From DASREM01 sp035652095 (GTDB lineage: Bacteria > Acidobacteriota > Terriglobia > Terriglobales > Acidobacteriaceae): a DNA stretch of 32,517 nt. The notes under the pieces were generated by a model. It was not told the DNA's origin. It searched no databases and saw only the letters and a list, made by a program, of their open reading frames with translations. Of the stretch, positions 1 through 8,460 are shown in pieces. Within the stretch, counting starts at the first letter, position 1. Each line of letters begins with the position of its first letter. The position numbers and the translations under genes were made by a program. The stretch is from contig DASREM010000016.1 of NCBI GenBank assembly GCA_035652095.1, forward strand, positions 1 through 32,517, written 5' to 3'.

Positions 1-301
1 GTGGAGAGCGGCTGCCTAATTAATTAGGCTGCGTATGCCATCTGTTGATTGGCAATTATCATTTTGCACGCGATTACGGGTGTGTGCACCCCGGCATGCC
101 TCTTGGCCGCAAGCATCTCCGTCGAAGCCGTGACGCCCCCACTGGTGGGTTTGGCCTTCAAAGATCTACTTCCAATCTAGGGGTCCCCAGAAGGGAAGTC
201 AAACACTACATTAGATGCTCCCGGGTTACCGTCGGCACCATCCGGAGTGCCCCCTTTTTCGGCCCACCTCACCCGCTTTTCCTCCATCTAAACCCGCCGC
301 C
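1..301. other. Leader region without a supported gene
   Basis: I see no credible gene here; the open frame through this stretch has no family-like features. It holds a perfect 16-bp palindrome at 14-29 (GCCTAATTAATTAGGC). Possible RNA helices follow: 66-71 with 82-87; a 7-bp closing helix, 112-118 (AGCATCT) with 213-219 (AGATGCT); and inside it a hairpin 124-129/153-159 topped by CCCA/TGGG at 138-149. The region leads into the helix-hairpin-helix gene. I could not match it to a known riboswitch class. Confidence 0.4.
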
Positions 302-646
302 ATGCCCGAGAAAATCAACCTGAATACCGCCCCTACCAGGGAACTCACCCAGCTGCCCGGAATCGCCAAAAACGTCGCCTACCGCATCGTGCGCCATCGC
401 AGCCGCCATGGCCTGTTCACCCAATGGGAAGAACTGCTTGAGGTCAAGGAGTTTCCCGCCAATGCCCTCACTCGCATTAAGCAGAGGGCCACCCTCGCTC
501 CTCCTCCCGACATCAAGCCTCTCGATTTTGTCGGGCCCCGCCGCGTCAAACCCAACCATCTGGCGGAAGTCGCCAAAAAGACCAAGGCATACACCAGGAA
601 AAGCCGCGCCGGCAAACGCCAGGAAAGGCTTCGCCCGTCGGCTTGA
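302..646 (+). CDS. Helix-hairpin-helix (ComEA-like) domain protein
   Basis: A 114-residue protein whose first 65 residues carry a helix-hairpin-helix DNA-binding fold of the ComEA type: an INLNTA start, then a QLPGIAKNVA hairpin and a second helix pair ending near KEFPANALTRIK. In this family the fold binds duplex DNA without sequence specificity. Unlike ComEA there is no signal peptide or membrane anchor, so a cytoplasmic role is likelier. The C-terminal 30 residues are rich in Lys and Arg, which fits nucleic-acid contact. The frame is open further upstream, but the ATG at 302 is chosen because the domain begins directly after it. The methyltransferase gene starts 9 bp downstream and is probably co-transcribed. 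The exact function is not known. Confidence 0.8.
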   Translation: MPEKINLNTAPTRELTQLPGIAKNVAYRIVRHRSRHGLFTQWEELLEVKEFPANALTRIKQRATLAPPPDIKPLDFVGPRRVKPNHLAEVAKKTKAYTRKSRAGKRQERLRPSA

Positions 647-655
647 GTCAGCCGT

Positions 656-1402
656 ATGCCATCGCCAGCCTCAGAACTGCCTTATGACGTGTTCGCCTCG
701 GTCTATGACCATTTCTTCGGACCGGCAGCCCTGCCCGCCACCCTGCAGGCTCTCGGGCCTTTGTTGCTCGATCAGCTCGCGCCCGGCTCTCGCATCCTTG
801 ATCTCTGTTGCGGCACCGGAGAGCTCACACACGCTCTTACCCAGCATGGATTTACCGTCCACGGAATCGACAGCTCCGCAGAGATGTTGCGTCTGGCGCG
901 TGCCAGGGTTCCGCGAGCCATATTTCGGCAGGCGGACATGCGCAACTTTGCCTCGCCCGAGCGTTACCAGGCGGTGATTTGCGCCTACAACAGCCTGCCG
1001 CACATTACCTCGCTTCAGGAACTCGTCCGCGTCTGCGCGAACGTCGGCCGCGTCCTTTATGCCGGCGGGGTTTTCATGTTTGACGTTTACAGCGAGCAGG
1101 CTTACGCAGAACGCTGGCGCGGATCTTTTACGCGCCACGACGACAACTTCTCGTGTCGAGTGACGCCGAGCTATAACACTCGCACGCGGTTAGGAGAGAA
1201 CCACATCAGCATTACCGCCAATCACACCCTCCAAGCCGAGGTCCGCCTGGTGACCCGCTGCTATTCCCGGGCCGAATTGCAATTCGCTCTATTTTCCGCC
1301 GGTTTTTGCTCGGTCAAAGCTTTTGATGCCGGCCGCGACCTGCATCTCGCGCAAGCTTCAGGCCGTGTCTTCTGGAAGGCCGCGAATTTTGACCGCCAGT
1401 GA
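656..1402 (+). CDS. Class I SAM-dependent methyltransferase
   Basis: A 248-residue cytosolic methyltransferase. Motif I, the SAM-binding loop, is ILDLCCGTGELTHAL near residues 46-60. An acidic residue at the end of strand 2 (GIDSS) would bind the ribose hydroxyls, and an RQADMRNF segment matches motif II. The N-terminal LPYDVFASVYDHFF segment is typical of the UbiE/Methyltransf_25 group. The C-terminal half forms a beta-rich lid like that of small-molecule methyltransferases. The substrate cannot be read from the sequence. It lies 9 bp after the helix-hairpin-helix gene and upstream of bshC on the same strand; a link to bacillithiol metabolism is possible but only positional. Confidence 0.85.
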   Translation: MPSPASELPYDVFASVYDHFFGPAALPATLQALGPLLLDQLAPGSRILDLCCGTGELTHALTQHGFTVHGIDSSAEMLRLARARVPRAIFRQADMRNFASPERYQAVICAYNSLPHITSLQELVRVCANVGRVLYAGGVFMFDVYSEQAYAERWRGSFTRHDDNFSCRVTPSYNTRTRLGENHISITANHTLQAEVRLVTRCYSRAELQFALFSAGFCSVKAFDAGRDLHLAQASGRVFWKAANFDRQ

Positions 1403-1532
1403 CCGAGGTCCGGTACCGCCGTCTAATCTACTTGCCCGGGGGATCATGCCAACAAACCTGCATCTTTCCCGGCTTTGCCACATCTGAATGACGGTTCCTT
1501 GTAGAATGGGCGTCGCAACCGATGATTGGCGC

Positions 1533-3167
1533 ATGCAAAACCCGTCGGAAGATATGCCGGTGAACGCGCACTGTCTGCCCTTTCACCAGGTGCCGCATAC
1601 TATGCGGCTCTTTTCAGATTTTCTTTACGATTACCCGCAGGTCCAGAAGTTCTTTCCCTCCTCCCCTTACATTCTTCGGGATCTTCCTCGCGCTCAATCT
1701 TCATATGACCCTGCGCGCCGCGGGCAAGTCGCTTCCATTCTCGAACGCCAGAACCGCGGATGGAATGCTTCTTCCAGGGCGCTGGAAAACATCTCCCGCC
1801 TCCGCGACGGCGCTTCTGCCGTGGTGACGGGCCAGCAGGTCGGCTTGTTTGGCGGCCCGGTCTTCGCCATCTACAAAGCGCTGACGGCGGCCAAATTGGC
1901 TGAGCAGGCGACCGCCGCGGGCGTGAATTCAGTGCCAATCTTCTGGCTTGCCACCGAAGACCATGACCTCGCCGAGATCAATCATGTCTCCATCGCGCGC
2001 CCTGACTTTTCTCTCGATGAGCTTCGTACCCAGGCGCATGTCGCGCCCGACACCCCGGTCGGACGCATCACCTTGGACGACGAGATCGTTGCTGTCATCG
2101 ACCGTGCCTCCGAGATTCTGGGCCAATCCGACATCCTCGGCGCCCTGCGCGAAAGTTATCGCCCAGGCAGCAATTTCGGCGATGCCTTCGCGCGTTTGTT
2201 TGCCACGCTGTTTGCTGATTTTGGCATCATCTTGCTCGATCCCTCAGACGCCGAATTTCACCGCATCGCCGAACCCGTGCTTCGCAACGCGCTCGACCGT
2301 AGCGACGAACTGGACCAGGCGCTGCTGGCTCGCGGCAAGGAACTCGAGCGCGCCGGCTATCACCAGCAGGTCAAAGTCACCGAATCTTCCACCTTGCTCT
2401 TTTCCCTGGAAGACGGACGCCGGACCGTCATTCATCGCAAGCCCAATGGCAGCCGTGAATTTCAAATCCGCTCCAGCAAGATCAGCAAACCCGATCTGCT
2501 CCGCCGCATCGCGGACCATCCCGAAGCCTTCAGCGCAAACGTTCTCCTGCGCCCGGTGATGCAGGATTATCTTCTTCCCACCATCGCCTATGTAGGAGGC
2601 TCGGCCGAGGTCGCCTATTTCGCCCAGTGCGCGGTGGTCTACGAGGCCCTCTTGGGCCGCATCACTCCGATTACGCCACGCTTTTCAGCCACAATAGTAG
2701 AACCCAAGCCCGCAAACCTCCTTCGCCGCTATGGATTGACCTTCCACGATTCCCTCCAGGGTCTCGATCCTTTGCGCGAGGAACTCGCTCGCCGCGCTCT
2801 GCCGCAGGATGTTCAGTCCGCCTTCGAAAATGCGCACGCTGCGGTGCAGGCTTCCCTGGACCAGGTGAAGGGCCCGCTCTCGCGCCTCGATCCTACGCTG
2901 CTCGATGCGGCAACTCGGGCGGCATCGAAAATGGAGTACCAGATCAGCCGCCTGCGTTCGCGCGCGGCACGCGCGGAGTTACGTCGTGTGGAAGTTCTGG
3001 GTCGCCACGCCATCTTGCTCAGCAACGCCCTCTACCCGCACAAAACTTTGCAGGAGCGCCAACTCGGTGGCATCTACTTTCTTTTGCGTTACGGGACGGA
3101 TTTCCTGCAGCAGGTCTACCACTCGGTTCGTACCGATTGCCTCGATCATCAGGTGATCGAGATCTGA
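1533..3167 (+). CDS. bshC: Bacillithiol biosynthesis cysteine-adding enzyme BshC
   Basis: BshC is assigned the last step of bacillithiol synthesis, joining cysteine to glucosaminyl-malate. The product is about 544 residues, close to the usual 540. Family signatures are the TGQQVGLFGGP loop around residue 100, FWLATEDHDLAEI, an LRPVMQDYLLPTIAYVGG stretch in the middle and a long C-terminal coiled coil. In-frame ATGs lie at 1488, 1533 and 1554; none has a well-spaced ribosome site. Homologues tend to begin close to the NAHCLPF segment, which favours 1533 or 1554. No bshA or bshB lies in the window, so the pathway would be dispersed. The stop codon is 1 bp from the stop of the convergent LysE gene. 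Confidence 0.92.
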   Translation: MQNPSEDMPVNAHCLPFHQVPHTMRLFSDFLYDYPQVQKFFPSSPYILRDLPRAQSSYDPARRGQVASILERQNRGWNASSRALENISRLRDGASAVVTGQQVGLFGGPVFAIYKALTAAKLAEQATAAGVNSVPIFWLATEDHDLAEINHVSIARPDFSLDELRTQAHVAPDTPVGRITLDDEIVAVIDRASEILGQSDILGALRESYRPGSNFGDAFARLFATLFADFGIILLDPSDAEFHRIAEPVLRNALDRSDELDQALLARGKELERAGYHQQVKVTESSTLLFSLEDGRRTVIHRKPNGSREFQIRSSKISKPDLLRRIADHPEAFSANVLLRPVMQDYLLPTIAYVGGSAEVAYFAQCAVVYEALLGRITPITPRFSATIVEPKPANLLRRYGLTFHDSLQGLDPLREELARRALPQDVQSAFENAHAAVQASLDQVKGPLSRLDPTLLDAATRAASKMEYQISRLRSRAARAELRRVEVLGRHAILLSNALYPHKTLQERQLGGIYFLLRYGTDFLQQVYHSVRTDCLDHQVIEI

Positions 3168-3168
3168 T

Positions 3169-3798
3169 CTACTTCGCCTCGCTGCCTGCCAGGTAAGTTC
3201 CCAACCCAATCATGATGAGACCGGTGACCGTTCGCTGCCGTCGCCGGAAGGTGGATGACGATCGGATCCTCTCTCCCAGCGGCCCTGCCAGCAACGTGAC
3301 CACGATATCCGCGGAAGTGTTCAGGCACACCGAGATCGTTCCTAACACCACGAACTGCAGAAAGACGTGGCCCGCCGAGCGGTTCACGAACTGTGGAATG
3401 AACGACAGAAAGAAAAGCGCCGTCTTTGGGTTCAACACCTCTGTCGCCACGCCCTGCCAAAGCGGGTTGCGCGTCCGCGCGACTGCAATAGACTGCACCT
3501 CATCGTTGTGGAACGCGTCAATAATCATTCGCGCCCCTAGAAAGCAGAGGTATCCCGCGCCCGCATACTTGACCGTGGCAAACGCCAGCGCCGATTTGGC
3601 CAGGATGACTGAAACGCCGATCGCCGCTGCCAGCACGTGCACCATTCCTCCGAAGAAGGTTCCGATGGCAGAAAGCACGCCTTCTCTTCGTCCCCCGGCC
3701 AGGGTGCGCGCCAGCACGTATAGCATTCCCGGACCAGGCGCAACCGCCAGCAACACCGCCGCCGAAAAAAACAACAGGAAATGTCGATCCTGGATCAT
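3169..3798 (-). CDS. LysE/RhtB family amino-acid exporter
   Basis: An inner-membrane exporter of about 209 residues with roughly six hydrophobic segments. The family signature APGPGMLYVLARTLAGGRR follows the first segment, and an NPKTALFFLSFIPQF motif in the middle is also typical of LysE/RhtB. Members export amino acids or homoserine-lactone-like metabolites; the substrate here is not predictable. The ATG at 3798 is used; a GTG six bases upstream is an alternative, and neither has a strong ribosome site. It follows the HAD gene by about 25 bp on the same strand and is probably the last gene of an acylase-HAD-exporter operon. Its end abuts bshC. Confidence 0.88.
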   Translation of the reverse strand: MIQDRHFLLFFSAAVLLAVAPGPGMLYVLARTLAGGRREGVLSAIGTFFGGMVHVLAAAIGVSVILAKSALAFATVKYAGAGYLCFLGARMIIDAFHNDEVQSIAVARTRNPLWQGVATEVLNPKTALFFLSFIPQFVNRSAGHVFLQFVVLGTISVCLNTSADIVVTLLAGPLGERIRSSSTFRRRQRTVTGLIMIGLGTYLAGSEAK

Positions 3799-3826
3799 GG
3801 CCACAGATTTTATCCGATGTAGTTGC

Positions 3827-4498
3827 TCAGCGGAGAAGCCAGCCCTCTAATTCTTTCAAGGATTGCACGCGTTGCAATCCATTCTCGCGATACGCCCCGG
3901 CGACATCGAAGATCGTAGCTCGCATCCCGGCCCTGGTCGCCCCCACGTAATCGACAGAGTACACGTCCCCGACGTAGAGGCATTGCTGTGCTTCCACCTT
4001 CATCTGCTCGAGCGCGGCCGCAAAGATCGCCGGATGCGGCTTTTCATAACCTACCAGCCCGGAGTCTGTGATCGTTCGAAAACAGTCAGCAATCCCGTTT
4101 GTCGAGAGCAAGGCCTCGATTTTTCCGTCAGCGTTTGAGATCACTCCAATTTTGTAGCGCGATCCGATGCGATTGAGAATCTCTCGCGTCCCCTCCACCA
4201 GGTTGCCCCAGTTCGCCGATACCTGGGTCGCAGCCACCAGCCGGCTTCGCAATTTCTCATCCTCAATCCGCAACTCTTCCAACAGATGGGTGTAGAACAG
4301 GTACCAGAAACCATGATCGGCCCGGCCTTCCTTCATCTCCGCATCAAATTCCTGCTTTGTGCGCCGCTCGATCGCATGCCACAACTCGAGCGAAGGATCG
4401 GGTGCGCGCTCCCGCAACGGCGCAAGAATCACATCGCGATTGGGAAACAGGAGCGTGTTCCCGACATCAAAAAAAACCGTATCCACTCCGTTCTTCAT
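3827..4498 (-). CDS. HAD superfamily hydrolase (HAD-IA type)
   Basis: A 223-residue cytosolic HAD hydrolase. Motif I is FFDVGNTLL with nucleophile Asp11; motif II is VISNADG (Ser121); motif III is Lys153 in YEKPHP; motif IV is YVGDVYSVDYVGA (Asp178, Asp183). The cap sits between motifs I and II, as in subfamily IA. The usual acid/base Asp two residues after the nucleophile is Gly13, so phosphatase chemistry may be slow, or another residue may help. Motif I is encoded across a run of eight T on the coding strand (positions 4469-4476), a slippage-prone tract. It lies 24 bp downstream of the acylase gene and 28 bp before the LysE gene, suggesting one operon. Substrate unknown. Confidence 0.87.
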   Translation of the reverse strand: MKNGVDTVFFDVGNTLLFPNRDVILAPLRERAPDPSLELWHAIERRTKQEFDAEMKEGRADHGFWYLFYTHLLEELRIEDEKLRSRLVAATQVSANWGNLVEGTREILNRIGSRYKIGVISNADGKIEALLSTNGIADCFRTITDSGLVGYEKPHPAIFAAALEQMKVEAQQCLYVGDVYSVDYVGATRAGMRATIFDVAGAYRENGLQRVQSLKELEGWLLR

Positions 4499-4522
4499 AG
4501 GTGAATTGTAAGCGGAACCGTT

Positions 4523-6862
4523 TCACTGCGGCGTTAACGTCAGCCGGTCGGTGGTGACTTTCTCCACTGCCGCTTTCGAATAGGCAAGAGGGAAGTACTT
4601 GCCCTGGTCCCACAAAGGCAGCAAATCCGAATAATGTGGGCTCCCCGGTTGGCCGCTTTGCCCCGGCGCGTTCACTGCTACCGACTGGTCCCAGTCGCTG
4701 GTATCCAGAATCTCGCGGTAACTCGCTCCCGACACCTGCTCGAATGACTCGCCGTAATACCCCGTGGCATTCACTGTGTACTCGTCTCCCGGACGGGATG
4801 CCGGTCCCAGGTCCAGAAGACCCTTCGCTTGGGTTGCTTGATCGAGAGGATGACGAAATCGCACGGCATGCAACTTGCCCCAATTCCACTTGCTCCGGTC
4901 TGCGCCCTGCAGAGCAACCATTCGTTCTGTCGCTTGAATCAGCGTTTCCCGTAGCAACTGGTCCCGCCCCGCTACCGGATCTTGACCGAAGACCTCGGCA
5001 TTCGGATGAGAAAGCGCATGCAGCACCTGCGCCGGGCTCCAGTCATCCAGCACTTTCCAGACCTGTTCCGGCGCGGCCCGCTCTATCAACGCGGTCGTCA
5101 ACTCCTTCAGCCAGACTTCATACAGGGCCGCCGCTCCCGAGTCGCGCTCCACCACGCAATCCCACTTCAACAAGAGCTCAGCTTCCGGAGACCTGGCGTG
5201 AGCGCGCCGCAGGAACGCAATCAGTTGCTGCGCCGGCAACGACAGCACGTCGGTTTGCAGCTTCTCCATATCTTCGACGCCGAAACTCTTTCCTGTACTC
5301 AGAACCTGGCTGATTCTCCGCATACGAAACCCGGGCGCCCATTCATACCCCACCTTGTACCCGTAATTTTCCGGAATCATCTTGTGGTTTGCGGTCACAA
5401 TGAAACCTGCCGCAGGATTGTACGAATGCGGCAGCTCAGCATTCGGAACGAAACCACTCCACTCGAATCCGCCGGCTCCAGGAACCGGCAGTAGTCCCGT
5501 CCATTTTTCACGCACCGGAGCCAGCCCCGTCGAGTGCTCGCCGATGTTTCCGTCCCGGTCGGCGTAGACAATGTTCTCCGACGGCACCTTCCATCGCTCC
5601 ATGGCCGTTTCAAATTCGTTCCAGTTCTGCGCCCGGTCTACGGCCAGGGATCCCAGGTAACCCGCCGTTCCGGCTTCGGCGCCTACCCAACGCAACGCCA
5701 AGGCTCGCTTCCCATCCTCCCAGAGCACCGGTCCGTGCCGGGTGAACTTCAAGTCCACGCTCACCGTCGGACCTCCACGGATCCCGAAACTCTGGCGCTC
5801 GACTCGCATCTCCTCCCAACCGTTCTCAGTTTTGTATTGCAGAGGATTCGCCGCGTTGAGTTCCTCCACATAAAGGTCCTGCTGGTCCAGTCCGAAGATC
5901 GTGAAGCCCCACGCGATGTGCTGGTTATGTCCCAGCGCTACGCCTGGCAATCCCGGCTCGCCCGCGCCGATCACGTCCCATCCCGGCGCCACCAAATGCA
6001 CCATGTAACGCAGCGAAGGCTCCGCGATCACCCGGTGCGGATCGTTGGCCAGAAGCGGTTTACCGCTCTTGGTTAACTTTCCTGAGACTGTCCAGTTATT
6101 GCTTCCTTCCAGCGCGTAGGTGGGAAACTCAATCCTTGAGTCGCTACCGGTCAGGTTCCGCAACAGCTTCGCAGACAACCCCCGATAGTCGAGGTTCGGC
6201 GATGCATCCAGTTTGACTGCGGGATCGAATTCAAACAACCGCGACGCCTTCTCCGCTCCTACGGCCGCCACCACTGCCGCATGTTTTAATTCGTTGAACG
6301 AGTTTCCCGTCATGGAAAATGCGGCCATGCGGTTCAGGCAATCTTCGGGTTTCCACGCCTCCGGCCCGAATCCGGCAATCTGAAATTCGATGGGTAAATG
6401 ACCTCGAACGCTCTCGATGTAGGCGTTGATTCCCGTCGTAAACGCTTCCAGGATCTCCTTCGTGTCGGGCGCATAGCTCTCGTACTCCGTTTTCATATCG
6501 CCGCGATATTGCAGCAGGCGCGCATTTACATCTCGCAGCAGGGCGCCCTCGCCCAGCACCTCCGCCAGTCTTCCTTGCCCCGACCGTTTCCACAATTCCA
6601 TCTGGAACAGCCGGTCCTGCGCCGCGACGAAACCCTGCGCCATAAAGAGGTCGTGAGTGTCTTGGGCATAAATGTGCGCCACTCCCCAGCGGTCCCGCAA
6701 CACCTGCACTGCAGCATGCAGCCCGGGGACTTTCATATCCCCGGACGTCCTCGATACCGCTGCTTCTGCCTTCAATTGCAGCGGAGGCTTGGTTTTCTGG
6801 CTGAAACACGGAGGACTGGACAACACGCAAAACGCAACCATCGCTACGGCTATAGGTTTCAT
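4523..6862 (-). CDS. Penicillin acylase family protein (secreted Ntn-hydrolase)
   Basis: A 779-residue secreted amidohydrolase. An N-terminal signal peptide (about residues 1-22) would export it to the periplasm. The precursor is expected to self-cleave into alpha and beta subunits before Ser254 in LEGSNNW, the N-terminal nucleophile of the family. The alpha part carries the RDRWGVAHIYA and GFVAAQDRLFQMEL signatures. The beta part carries NDPHR, the HGPVLW segment and VTANHKM, where an Asn is expected to build the oxyanion hole. Relatives cleave penicillins, acyl-homoserine lactones or other N-acyl amides; the substrate cannot be told from sequence. It is the first gene of a probable operon with a HAD hydrolase and a LysE-type exporter, which fits amide or amino-acid turnover but does not prove it. 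Confidence 0.92.
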   Translation of the reverse strand: MKPIAVAMVAFCVLSSPPCFSQKTKPPLQLKAEAAVSRTSGDMKVPGLHAAVQVLRDRWGVAHIYAQDTHDLFMAQGFVAAQDRLFQMELWKRSGQGRLAEVLGEGALLRDVNARLLQYRGDMKTEYESYAPDTKEILEAFTTGINAYIESVRGHLPIEFQIAGFGPEAWKPEDCLNRMAAFSMTGNSFNELKHAAVVAAVGAEKASRLFEFDPAVKLDASPNLDYRGLSAKLLRNLTGSDSRIEFPTYALEGSNNWTVSGKLTKSGKPLLANDPHRVIAEPSLRYMVHLVAPGWDVIGAGEPGLPGVALGHNQHIAWGFTIFGLDQQDLYVEELNAANPLQYKTENGWEEMRVERQSFGIRGGPTVSVDLKFTRHGPVLWEDGKRALALRWVGAEAGTAGYLGSLAVDRAQNWNEFETAMERWKVPSENIVYADRDGNIGEHSTGLAPVREKWTGLLPVPGAGGFEWSGFVPNAELPHSYNPAAGFIVTANHKMIPENYGYKVGYEWAPGFRMRRISQVLSTGKSFGVEDMEKLQTDVLSLPAQQLIAFLRRAHARSPEAELLLKWDCVVERDSGAAALYEVWLKELTTALIERAAPEQVWKVLDDWSPAQVLHALSHPNAEVFGQDPVAGRDQLLRETLIQATERMVALQGADRSKWNWGKLHAVRFRHPLDQATQAKGLLDLGPASRPGDEYTVNATGYYGESFEQVSGASYREILDTSDWDQSVAVNAPGQSGQPGSPHYSDLLPLWDQGKYFPLAYSKAAVEKVTTDRLTLTPQ

Positions 6863-7006
6863 GAGGGCGTCATTCTAAACCAGGCCTGCATTAGGCCCCG
6901 CTCGCAGGTCTGTACCACCGGAATCCCCACGCCAGCGATCAGGCTGACTCGACCGCAAAAACAGGGTACTATCAACACTTCCAGCGGAGCTGGATCGTTC
7001 CGAACT

Positions 7007-7339
7007 ATGGCCCTGGTCCGAACCCCATTGCTGGCCCGCGCTGCCACTTTGGCATGGAGTGTGCCTCGCCTGCCTCGCCTCCTTCCGGCGTTCGTCGTGG
7101 CCCTGCAATTTGCCGACGCCAAGCGCTCCAATATCTATAACGTTCTCTGGATACTGGTCTTCGCCTTCGCCACCCTCAACATCTTGAGCCTCGTAGGGCG
7201 CCGTTTCGATCCCGCCCGCTCCCGTCTCAATTTGGGAGAGATGGTGGCCATCCTGGTCGTGATCGTCTCCATTTTCCTATTGGGCTGGGAAATGCTCTAC
7301 GTCTTCCACATCCTGCCCATCAAGCTTGAACCCCGTTGA
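7007..7339 (+). CDS. Small two-helix membrane protein
   Basis: A 110-residue protein with two confident membrane spans, about residues 44-63 and 79-101, separated by a short basic loop (GRRFDPARSR). I do not recognise the family. The ATG at 7007 is the first in frame that leaves room for a promoter after the divergent acylase gene; the frame stays open further upstream, antisense to the acylase. A GTG at 7097 would give an 80-residue protein that keeps both spans and drops a less convincing N-terminus. It is followed 27 bp later by the zinc-ribbon/coiled-coil gene, probably in the same transcript. Confidence 0.6.
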   Translation: MALVRTPLLARAATLAWSVPRLPRLLPAFVVALQFADAKRSNIYNVLWILVFAFATLNILSLVGRRFDPARSRLNLGEMVAILVVIVSIFLLGWEMLYVFHILPIKLEPR

Positions 7340-7366
7340 CCCCGTCTTTGCTGTATCATCTCGCTT

Positions 7367-7675
7367 ATGGCGAAGAACGCAGTCGCGTTCGAGGTGACTT
7401 GTCCCTGCTGTAGCGCTGTCCTGAAGGTTGATCCCACGGAAAAAGCTGTTATCGCTCATACTGCCGCCGTCCGCCCCAAGACCTTTAACGACATTGAGGA
7501 AGCGGCCAAGGCCATGAAAGAACAAGATAGCCGCCGAGAGTCAATATTCCGCCAATCCGTAGAAGCGCAGAAACACGCTTCCGACCTCCTCGAGAAAAAA
7601 TTCCAGGAAGCTCTGAAGAAGGCTAAGGAATCTCCCGATACGGGCAAACCGATTCGGGACTTCGATCTGGATTAA
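7367..7675 (+). CDS. Small zinc-ribbon-like, coiled-coil protein
   Basis: A 102-residue protein. Residues 11-15 (TCPCC) look like a zinc-ribbon knuckle, but no second Cys pair follows, so metal binding would need a partner or dimer. Residues 41-92 are strongly charged and helical (EEAAKAMKEQ, EKKFQEALKKAKE), consistent with a coiled coil. The C-terminus is a conserved-looking GKPIRDFDLD tail. I do not recognise a function. It sits between the small membrane protein and the glycerophosphodiesterase, all on the plus strand with gaps of 27 and 51 bp. Confidence 0.75.
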   Translation: MAKNAVAFEVTCPCCSAVLKVDPTEKAVIAHTAAVRPKTFNDIEEAAKAMKEQDSRRESIFRQSVEAQKHASDLLEKKFQEALKKAKESPDTGKPIRDFDLD

Positions 7676-7726
7676 TTTCTATGGATTTCAAATTCAGTGT
7701 ATTGATCTGTACGGAGCAATCCTACA

Positions 7727-8458
7727 ATGTCCCCAACCATGCCTGCTCCTCCACTTCTGCTCGGCCATCGTGGAGCACGTGACATTCGCTACCTGGAGGA
7801 AAATTCTCTCCAATCCTTCGACTTCGCTCTGCGGGCAGGCTGTGATGGTTTTGAGTTTGACGTGCGCATGAGCCGCGACAAGCGCGCTGTTATTGTCCAT
7901 GACACGCGTTGGTATGGCCTTACCGTCGCATCTTCCACCTTTTCTCAATTGCTCGCCGCCAAGCCGCGGCCCCCGGGGAAGACAAAGGTTTCCCGTCGCT
8001 CTTCAGGGCCGGTTTCCCTGGACCAGGTGCTGCAACACTATCAGCGTCGAGTGTTTTTGGATATCGAACTCAAGGTGACCGGCATCGAAACCACCGTGCT
8101 CGAGGCCCTCCGCCAATATCCGCCGCAGGAACAGTTTGTCATCTCGTCGTTTCTGCCGGCTGTTCTCTGGGAGATCAAGGCCCGCAGCCATTCTCCCACC
8201 GGGCTCATCTGTGACCGCAAAACTCAGCTCTCGCAATGGTCCAGGATACCCGGAGAGTACGTGATGGTTGAGCACAAGCTCGCCACTCGACAATTGATCG
8301 ACGAGTTACACGCCGCCGCTCGCCGCGTGTTTGTCTGGACCGTAAACACTCCCGCCCGCATGCGGCGTTTCGCCGACTGGCGAGTGGACGGCATCATCTC
8401 CGATGATCCTGAATTGCTGGTGAAAACCCTGAGAAATCCTGGCTCTGCCAGGTCCTGA
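7727..8458 (+). CDS. Glycerophosphodiester phosphodiesterase
   Basis: A 243-residue cytosolic GDPD-family enzyme that hydrolyses glycerophosphodiesters to glycerol-3-phosphate and an alcohol. The TIM-barrel catalytic signatures are present in order: GHRGA, EENSLQSFDFAL, GCDGFEFDVRMSRD, VIVHD, then FLDIELK and the closing VWTVN and VDGIISDDPELL. There is no signal peptide, which fits the UgpQ-like cytosolic group. The ATG at 7727 is preceded by GGAG at 7713-7716; an ATG at 7739 is the alternative. The gene ends 2 bp from the end of the convergent rmuC. Confidence 0.9.
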   Translation: MSPTMPAPPLLLGHRGARDIRYLEENSLQSFDFALRAGCDGFEFDVRMSRDKRAVIVHDTRWYGLTVASSTFSQLLAAKPRPPGKTKVSRRSSGPVSLDQVLQHYQRRVFLDIELKVTGIETTVLEALRQYPPQEQFVISSFLPAVLWEIKARSHSPTGLICDRKTQLSQWSRIPGEYVMVEHKLATRQLIDELHAAARRVFVWTVNTPARMRRFADWRVDGIISDDPELLVKTLRNPGSARS

Positions 8459-8460
8459 AC

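Noticed and set aside
45..323. Open frame of 92 codons at the window start
   Set aside because: No domain, biased composition, no ribosome site, and it overlaps the better supported helix-hairpin-helix gene.
6398..7006. Long N-terminal extension of the small membrane protein
   Set aside because: It is antisense to the start of the acylase gene and crosses the divergent promoter region.
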